Source: Desulfobacterales bacterium
Lineage (GTDB): Bacteria > Desulfobacterota > Desulfobacteria > Desulfobacterales > Desulfosarcinaceae
Reading direction: 5' to 3'
NCBI GenBank assembly: GCA_016218685.1
Contig: JACRDD010000007.1
Span: 1-64,000, forward strand
Length of the DNA stretch: 64,000 nucleotides
The notes under the pieces were generated by a model. It saw only the letters and a list, made by a program, of their open reading frames with translations. It did no database searches and was not told where the DNA came from. The position numbers and the translations under genes are program-made. Shown here one piece after another: positions 59,079 to 64,000 of this stretch (position 1 is the stretch's first letter; each line of letters begins with the position of its first letter).

Positions 59079-59888
59079 TTATCTTTCAAACTCTTTCTTT
59101 ACCGCCCTTGCCATCAGCCACTCGTACAGGGCCGGCGATATCTTGTTCACGATCCGCCCGATATGCCCGGCCGGCGTCAGGACCAGGAGCCGTTTGTTCT
59201 TGCGCGCGGCCTGAAAGACCTGCTCGGCCACATCGGCGGGGTCGGCCGGCTGGCCTACGGTGGACCGGGGATGGCGCGTAATGCTGCCGTCGCCGGAAAG
59301 GGCCGCCGCGCCGATGCCGGTAGCGGTAAAACCGGGACAGACGATCAGCACGCCCACGCCGCTGCCGCGCAGTTCGCTGCGCAGGGAATCGAACAGACCG
59401 TGCAGGGCGTGCTTGCTGGCTGCGTAGGCCGTTCGGCCCAGCAGGGGAGTATAGCCGGCCAGCGAGCTGATGGTAATGATCAGCCCCTTGCGCCGCATCA
59501 AGCTGCCCAGAGCCGCCTTGGTGCAGTACAGCGAACCGAAGAAATTGACCGCCATCACCTTGTGGAAGACGGAGAGGTGCGTCTGGTCGAAGGCGGCCCT
59601 GGCGCTGATACCGGCGTTGTTGACGAGCACATCGATGTCGCCGAAGCGCTCGAACACCTGGGCCATGGCGGCCGCGACCGCGGCCGGGTCGGCCATGTCG
59701 CAGGCCACGGCCAGCGTCTCGACGCCCTCGGCGGCCAAGGCTTGGGCCGAAGCCGCCAGGCCGGGTGCATTGAGGTCCAGCATGGCGAGGCGGGCGCCGG
59801 CCCGGCCGAAGCGCCGGGCGTAGGCCAGCCCCAGCCCGCCGGCCGCACCGCTCACCACCACGACTTTATGATTGAAGTTTCGCTTCAT
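59079..59888 (-). CDS. SDR family oxidoreductase
   Basis: 269 residues. VSGAAGGLGLAYARRFGRAG is the nucleotide site with Asp ending strand 2 (LDLN), which favours NAD. ISSLAGYTPLLGRTAYAASK holds Ser, Tyr and Lys. Its start overlaps the upstream epimerase gene by 23 bases. It may interconvert an aldehyde and alcohol in the sulfoacetaldehyde pathway, but it does not clearly match known sulfoacetaldehyde reductases. Confidence 0.87.
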   Translation of the reverse strand: MKRNFNHKVVVVSGAAGGLGLAYARRFGRAGARLAMLDLNAPGLAASAQALAAEGVETLAVACDMADPAAVAAAMAQVFERFGDIDVLVNNAGISARAAFDQTHLSVFHKVMAVNFFGSLYCTKAALGSLMRRKGLIITISSLAGYTPLLGRTAYAASKHALHGLFDSLRSELRGSGVGVLIVCPGFTATGIGAAALSGDGSITRHPRSTVGQPADPADVAEQVFQAARKNKRLLVLTPAGHIGRIVNKISPALYEWLMARAVKKEFER

Positions 59889-60861
59889 GGGCTCTGCGAT
59901 GCTCCAGGTAGTAGTCGAAGACCTGCCGGGTGGTCTTGCGCGGCGTGAAGCCGAATTCTTCCTTCAAACGCCGGTTGGAAAGCACCGGCCGGTAGCGCAG
60001 AAAACGCACCTGCTCCGGCCCGTACTGGGTCAAGCCCAGCCGCTTGGCGACCCAAAGGGCCGCCGTCACCAGCGCCGACGGCAGGGCCAGGTAGGGCTTG
60101 CCGAGCAGGCGGGCCATTTCCGACAAGCTCAAGACGCCGTCGCCGGCCAAGTTGTAGATGCCGCTGCCGCCCTGGAAGATGCCTTGCAGAATGGCGGCCG
60201 CCACATCCTGATCCCAGATGATCACGAAAGGGCTGTCCACTTCGCGCAGGCCGGTGATGCGTTTCTGATCGAAGAGATTGGTGATCTGGTTGCGGGTGCG
60301 GGCTCCCAGGATGAAACCGGGCCGGAAGATCAACTGCTCGAGCGCCGGATGCTCTTTGCGGTAGCGGGCCAGCATCTCTTCCACCAGCCGTTTGTGATAG
60401 GCATAGGCGAACTCCTGGTTGCCCCGGATGGGGTCGGTTTCGTCCAGCCAGGGGGCATTGTCCGGATAGTAGCCGTAGGCCGCGCCGCTGGAGGTGTAGA
60501 TGAACTTCTTCACCCCCGACGCCACGCAGGCCTTGAGCACGTTTTCGGTGCCCAGCACATCCACTTTGTACTCCAGGCTGCGGTCCGAGTCGCGCCCCGG
60601 CGTCACGATGGCCGCCAGGTGCACGACCACCTCCACCTTGTACTTTTCAAGGGCCCGGGCCAGTTCGGGCGCGCAGATGTCCATGGCCAGATACTCCACC
60701 CCGGCCAGACGCGCTTCCGGCGGCTGTTCGCGCAGGTCGCTGGCCACGATGGTGGTCAACTGCCGGCGATCGGCGGCCAGGGCCGCCACCACCTGGCGGC
60801 CGATGTAACCGGCCGCCCCGGTGACCAGCACCGAACGATAGGATGTCTTCTGCTCCGCCAT
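59866..60861 (-). CDS. NAD-dependent epimerase/dehydratase (extended SDR)
   Basis: 331 residues from the ATG at 60861 (GGAGG upstream). VLVTGAAGYIGRQVVAALA, SSGAAYGYYP and YAYHK are the extended SDR landmarks. LRKVEV-type start is lacking for sugar epimerases, so the substrate is open. It sits between the ThDP enzyme and the overlapping SDR gene. Confidence 0.83.
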   Translation of the reverse strand: MAEQKTSYRSVLVTGAAGYIGRQVVAALAADRRQLTTIVASDLREQPPEARLAGVEYLAMDICAPELARALEKYKVEVVVHLAAIVTPGRDSDRSLEYKVDVLGTENVLKACVASGVKKFIYTSSGAAYGYYPDNAPWLDETDPIRGNQEFAYAYHKRLVEEMLARYRKEHPALEQLIFRPGFILGARTRNQITNLFDQKRITGLREVDSPFVIIWDQDVAAAILQGIFQGGSGIYNLAGDGVLSLSEMARLLGKPYLALPSALVTAALWVAKRLGLTQYGPEQVRFLRYRPVLSNRRLKEEFGFTPRKTTRQVFDYYLEHRRAHEAKLQS

Positions 60862-60914
60862 AGATACCTCCCCCACCGGTTAAAGGCCGCCGCGGATCGG
60901 CGGCGGCCGCGGAA

Positions 60915-62672
60915 TCATTCGCCCGCGGGTTCCTGGTGCATGGCCTTGAAGTACATCAGGCCCGGCGCCATCATGTGGGCCTCGGCGTTCACGAGGCAGT
61001 GGATCACGGTGCAGCGGTCGGCCTGGCGGGCCTGCTCCAGCGCCTCGCGCAGCTGGGCCGGCGTCGCGGCCCGGGCTCCGAAGGCGCCCATGGCCTCGGC
61101 CAGGCGGTCCCAGGCGATCTCGCCCAGGTCGGTGTTGATCGTGCCGTTCTTGTCGGCGCCCAGGGCGCTCTTGAAGTTCTCCTTGACCGCCTGCAGGGCG
61201 AACATCTGGTTGATCTTGACCATGCCCCAGGCCTTGTCGACCAGCACCAGGAAGACCACCTTGTAGCCGTTGCGCACGGCGGTCTCGATCTCCTGCATGT
61301 TGAAGCCCATGGCGCCGTCGCCGATCAGGCAGTAAACCGCCTTGTCCGGCCGGGCCGCCGCGGCGCCCAGGGCCTGGCCCACGCCGGCGCCCAGATGGCC
61401 CATATGGGGCGTACTCAACTGGGTGTTGGGGGCAAGGATCGGGGTGTAGAAGTTGCCCCATACGGCGGTGTTGCCGCCGTCGAAGACCACCACGGCGTCG
61501 TCCGGAAACACTTCGCGGCAGACCACCGGCACATGGCAGGAGATCATGGGTTCGAGCGGCATGGCCAGCATCTCGTCCAGCTTGGCCCGGTCGGTTAGCT
61601 TCAGCTTGGCCAGTTCGGCCACCTGGGTGCGCCGGTTGGCCAGATCGATCTTGCCGGCGGCCGACTTCAGATGTGCCAGCAGCATTTTCAGGAAAACACC
61701 CACATCGGCCAGCACCGCCAGATCTCCGGGCCGGTTGCGGCCCAGGCGCTCTTCGTCGATGTCCACCTGGATGAATTTCTGGTTGTCGCGCTTGGCCCAG
61801 TAAGGCGCCTTGCCCCACCAGTCGGTCTCGCCCATGTCCGACCCCAGGCACAGACACACATCGGCCTGGTTGCGCACGGCGTTGTTGGCCTCGATGTGCA
61901 CCATGGGCCAGGCCAACGGATGGCGTTCGTCGAGCACGCCGCGGCCGGCCCAGGAGGTGGTCACCGGCGCATGCAGCGCCTCGGCCACCTGGCGCAGGTC
62001 GTCATAGGCCTGGGCGTGGATGATGCCGCTGCCGGCGTGGATCACGGGCAGTTTGGCCTGGATCAGCAGCTCGGCGGCCCGGGCCACCTGTTCTGCGGGC
62101 GGCGGCTGGGGCAACGTACGGCGGTACTGGGCCGGTGCCAGGATGGGCGTTTCCGGGCACGGACCGTTGATCAGGTTTTCGGGCACATCCAGGTGCACCA
62201 CCCCCGGACGGCCGTGGTAGCATTTGCGCAGGGCCTGGCGCAGCAGCTCGGGGATGCGTTCGGCATAGGCGCAAGTGGCCGACCACTTGGCCATGTTCTT
62301 GATGCTGCCCACATGGTCGAAGCACTGATAGGCGCCGCCGCGGTCCGGATAGGCGATGCCCGTGCGCCGCGAACTGGTGATCAGCAGCACCCGGTTGCCC
62401 TCCACGTTCTCCACGGCCACGCCGGCCAGCATGTTGGCCACACCCGGCCCGTTGCTGGCGATGCACACCCCCAGCTTGCCGCTCATGCGCGCATAGGCCC
62501 CGGCCATATGGGCCGCCACGGCCTCATGGCGCGGGGTGATCATCTGCAGCCCCTCTTCCACGCAGTGGGCGAAGAGCTGCAAGTAGGTGCCATCCACGAT
62601 GCCGAAGAATTTTTCCACGCCTTCGGCCTTGAGCATTTTGGCGATGATTTGTCCGCCGGTGGTTTGGGTCAT
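60915..62672 (-). CDS. ThDP-dependent enzyme, acetolactate-synthase/decarboxylase-like
   Basis: 585 residues; AAAGGAGG before the ATG. PRHEAVAAHMAGAYARMSG has the catalytic Glu; GDGAMGFNMQEIETA is the ThDP-Mg motif. It groups loosely with acetolactate synthase, oxalyl-CoA decarboxylase and 2-hydroxyacyl-CoA lyase types; no motif decides. It is the first structural gene of the Xsc operon, so a 2-oxoacid decarboxylase that yields an aldehyde such as sulfoacetaldehyde is one possibility (inference). Confidence 0.85.
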   Translation of the reverse strand: MTQTTGGQIIAKMLKAEGVEKFFGIVDGTYLQLFAHCVEEGLQMITPRHEAVAAHMAGAYARMSGKLGVCIASNGPGVANMLAGVAVENVEGNRVLLITSSRRTGIAYPDRGGAYQCFDHVGSIKNMAKWSATCAYAERIPELLRQALRKCYHGRPGVVHLDVPENLINGPCPETPILAPAQYRRTLPQPPPAEQVARAAELLIQAKLPVIHAGSGIIHAQAYDDLRQVAEALHAPVTTSWAGRGVLDERHPLAWPMVHIEANNAVRNQADVCLCLGSDMGETDWWGKAPYWAKRDNQKFIQVDIDEERLGRNRPGDLAVLADVGVFLKMLLAHLKSAAGKIDLANRRTQVAELAKLKLTDRAKLDEMLAMPLEPMISCHVPVVCREVFPDDAVVVFDGGNTAVWGNFYTPILAPNTQLSTPHMGHLGAGVGQALGAAAARPDKAVYCLIGDGAMGFNMQEIETAVRNGYKVVFLVLVDKAWGMVKINQMFALQAVKENFKSALGADKNGTINTDLGEIAWDRLAEAMGAFGARAATPAQLREALEQARQADRCTVIHCLVNAEAHMMAPGLMYFKAMHQEPAGE

Positions 62673-62707
62673 GGTGTGCCTCCTTTGAAATTGAAGGTCC
62701 TGCCGCC

Positions 62708-63364
62708 CTACTCCCTGGACGGCCGCAGCAGGCGATCGATCATGGCGGTGGTGCGGCGCAGGTGTTCGGCAATGACCGGGTTGTCGAGCGTGTCGTCGAT
62801 CTCCAGGTACTCGCGCATGCGGATCTTGTAGTGCCGTGAGACCAGGCTGGTCTGGAAAACGATATACAGGCTGTTGATCAGAAAGGCGGTGTAATTGACG
62901 TCCAGATCGTCGCGCACCAGCCCCTGGGCGATGTCGCGCCGGATCAATTGCTTGAGATAATCGGCCGTGTATTTTTCCACGGCCAGCGAGAGCTGGTCGG
63001 AAAAGCGCTCCATGCCCGCCGAGGCGATGTTGTCATAGAGGATCAGGTACTCGGGATAGGCCAGCACGAACTGCATGCCCTGGTGGAAGATGTGTTCCAG
63101 TTGGCGGTAGATGTCCCATTCGGGATTCAGATCGCCGTAAACGGCCTTGCGGGATCGCTCCATTCCGTCCCGGCATACATAAAGGTAGAGATCTTCCTTG
63201 CTAGCGAAATAGTTGTAAATGGAACCCTTGGCCACCCCGGCGCGGCTGGCCAGTTCGGCCATATCGGTCTGGTTGAAACCGCGTTCGGCGAACAGGCAGG
63301 CGGCCTCGCGCAACAACCGCTCGCGTTTGTCTTCGGCGATCTTGGTGAAAGTCTCTTTGGGCAT
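62708..63364 (-). CDS. TetR family regulator of the Xsc operon
   Basis: 218 residues from the ATG at 63364, after GGGAGG; the longer frame from 63409 runs across the operator. HTH: LLREAACLFAERGFNQTDMAELASRAGVAKGSIYNYFAS. The C-terminal domain is typical of fatty-acid or aromatic-responsive members (YRQLEHIFHQGMQFVL). It is 35 bases upstream of the ThDP enzyme gene, so it heads and probably represses the operon. Confidence 0.87.
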   Translation of the reverse strand: MPKETFTKIAEDKRERLLREAACLFAERGFNQTDMAELASRAGVAKGSIYNYFASKEDLYLYVCRDGMERSRKAVYGDLNPEWDIYRQLEHIFHQGMQFVLAYPEYLILYDNIASAGMERFSDQLSLAVEKYTADYLKQLIRRDIAQGLVRDDLDVNYTAFLINSLYIVFQTSLVSRHYKIRMREYLEIDDTLDNPVIAEHLRRTTAMIDRLLRPSRE

Positions 63365-63390
63365 GGATTCCTCCCGGTTGAACGTCCCGA

Positions 63391-63408
63391 TGACTGGCCG
63401 GTCAGTCA
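63391..63408. promoter_or_regulatory. Probable TetR operator
   Basis: TGACTGGCCGGTCAGTCA is a near-perfect 18-bp palindrome (one mismatched pair) 27 bases upstream of the TetR ATG. Dyads of the TGACTGACCGGTCAGTCA type are common TetR sites. Confidence 0.7.
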
Positions 63409-63492
63409 CACATTAGCCCTGCTATTTTTCCCTGTCAAATAATTTTTTTGATCATTAGTGCATCGAATAGTGGTTTGTAATGCGGTGGCCGT

Positions 63493-64000
63493 TTAAGCGT
63501 TCAGGAGATCGAGCGCTTCGATGACCGCCCCGAAGGTGGGGTAACGGTCGGTAGGGTCTTTGGCCATCATCTTTTCGATGATCCCGCTCAGGGCGATGGG
63601 GATGCCGCGCTCCTTCTGACACAGCGGCGTCATGGTATTGTTGAGGTGCATGTCCAAGACGGCTTTGATTTCATTGGCTTCGAAGGGCGGGGCACCGCAG
63701 AAGGCATGGTAGAAGGTCGCGCCCAGGGAGTACATATCGCTCTTGTGATCCAGGGTCAGGCCGGCGATCTGTTCGGGAGACATGTATAACGGGGTGCCGG
63801 CAATCGTGCGCTTGCCGCCGGTCTTGGCCTCTTTGCTGTGGGCCACGCCGAAATCCAGGAGCTTGACGACGCCTGCGCGGTTGACCATGATGTTGGCCGG
63901 TTTGATATCCCGGTGGACCACGCTGTTCTGGTAAACGACCTCCAGGGCTTTGCACACTGTGGTCAGAATCTTCAACCCCGTGCTCAGGTTGAGTTTGCGC
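63493..64000 (-). CDS. Ser/Thr protein kinase, C-terminal part (partial)
   Basis: The frame is open to the right edge, so the N-terminus is missing. VVHRDIKPANIMVN (catalytic loop), DFGVAHS (DFG), GTPLYMSPEQ and YSLGATFYHAF are Hanks-type kinase motifs. The visible protein ends soon after the kinase fold (EALDLLNA), so there is no C-terminal sensor domain. PknB-like signalling kinase. Confidence 0.92.
   Translation of the reverse strand, partial: RKLNLSTGLKILTTVCKALEVVYQNSVVHRDIKPANIMVNRAGVVKLLDFGVAHSKEAKTGGKRTIAGTPLYMSPEQIAGLTLDHKSDMYSLGATFYHAFCGAPPFEANEIKAVLDMHLNNTMTPLCQKERGIPIALSGIIEKMMAKDPTDRYPTFGAVIEALDLLNA

Noticed and set aside
1..64000. CRISPR arrays, tRNA, rRNA, IS elements, prophage
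   Set aside because: No regularly spaced direct repeats, no tRNA- or rRNA-like sequence recognised, and no transposase, integrase or phage structural gene among the coding frames.

Overview
The window is about 60% GC and densely coded. Its gene content fits an anaerobic, lipid- and fatty-acid-degrading member of the Desulfobacterota (a Desulfosarcina- or Desulfobacter-like sulfate reducer). It carries a glycyl radical enzyme with its activase, a cytosolic Mo/W bis-MGD oxidoreductase with FmdE- and molybdopterin-binding partners, sulfoacetaldehyde acetyltransferase with acetate kinase, a DsrE-family protein, and many acyl-CoA and SDR enzymes. The lineage is inferred from gene content; there is no rRNA or tRNA gene to confirm it.

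Layout. 1-5300: exported or lipid-anchored esterases and hydrolases (two tandem type-B carboxylesterases with a calcium-loop-like insert, a lipoprotein hydrolase, an epoxide-hydrolase-like lipoprotein). 5400-10000: a UshA-type 5'-nucleotidase lipoprotein, an outer-membrane barrel, small exported proteins, a methyltransferase and a membrane protein. 10366-11935: an OFA-type MFS carrier and a small DRR-motif protein. 21000-11956 (minus strand): a TetR-led acyl-CoA degradation cluster (hydratase/dehydrogenase fusion, a four-domain HMGCS-like/DUF35/SDR/SCP2 fusion, thiolase, acyl-CoA dehydrogenase, CaiB-type CoA enzyme), with a 171-nt inverted repeat before its last gene. 21249-27340: glycogen phosphorylase, M48 Tat-lipoprotein, MFS carrier, cytidylate-kinase-like protein. 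27500-32540: YebG-type proteins, tiny ORFs, thioesterase, lysoplasmalogenase-like protein, RtcA with a coupled Cys-rich protein, FmdB-like ribbon, DsrE protein. 32556-37387: secreted beta-helix lyase-like protein, SDR, 2-hydroxyacid dehydrogenase, radical SAM protein.

37395-39900 is a small island with a nitrilase-domain protein and a frameshifted winged-helix protein controlled by a four-half-site operator. It lies between an AraC-type gene and a relic of the 3' end of such a gene. 39909-46053 is a GlxA-type regulator diverging from a four-gene Mo/W operon. 46133-46712 is a nucleotidyltransferase pair.

Two further TetR-led minus-strand operons dominate the end. 53459-46938 encodes TetR, a 995-residue glycyl radical enzyme with an N-terminal SCP2-like lipid-binding domain, its activase, and an epimerase/ketosphinganine-reductase-like fusion. 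63364-54931 encodes TetR, a ThDP enzyme, an epimerase, an SDR, Xsc, a 40-residue membrane peptide, an acetate kinase and an MDR reductase. Each has a dyad that looks like a TetR operator in front. A Fic protein separates the two operons, and a Ser/Thr kinase gene runs off the right edge.

The most unusual candidates are the SCP2-glycyl radical enzyme operon and the catalytically degenerate HMGCS-like/DUF35/SDR/SCP2 fusion beside its thiolase. The nitrilase island and the Xsc-acetate kinase operon come next.
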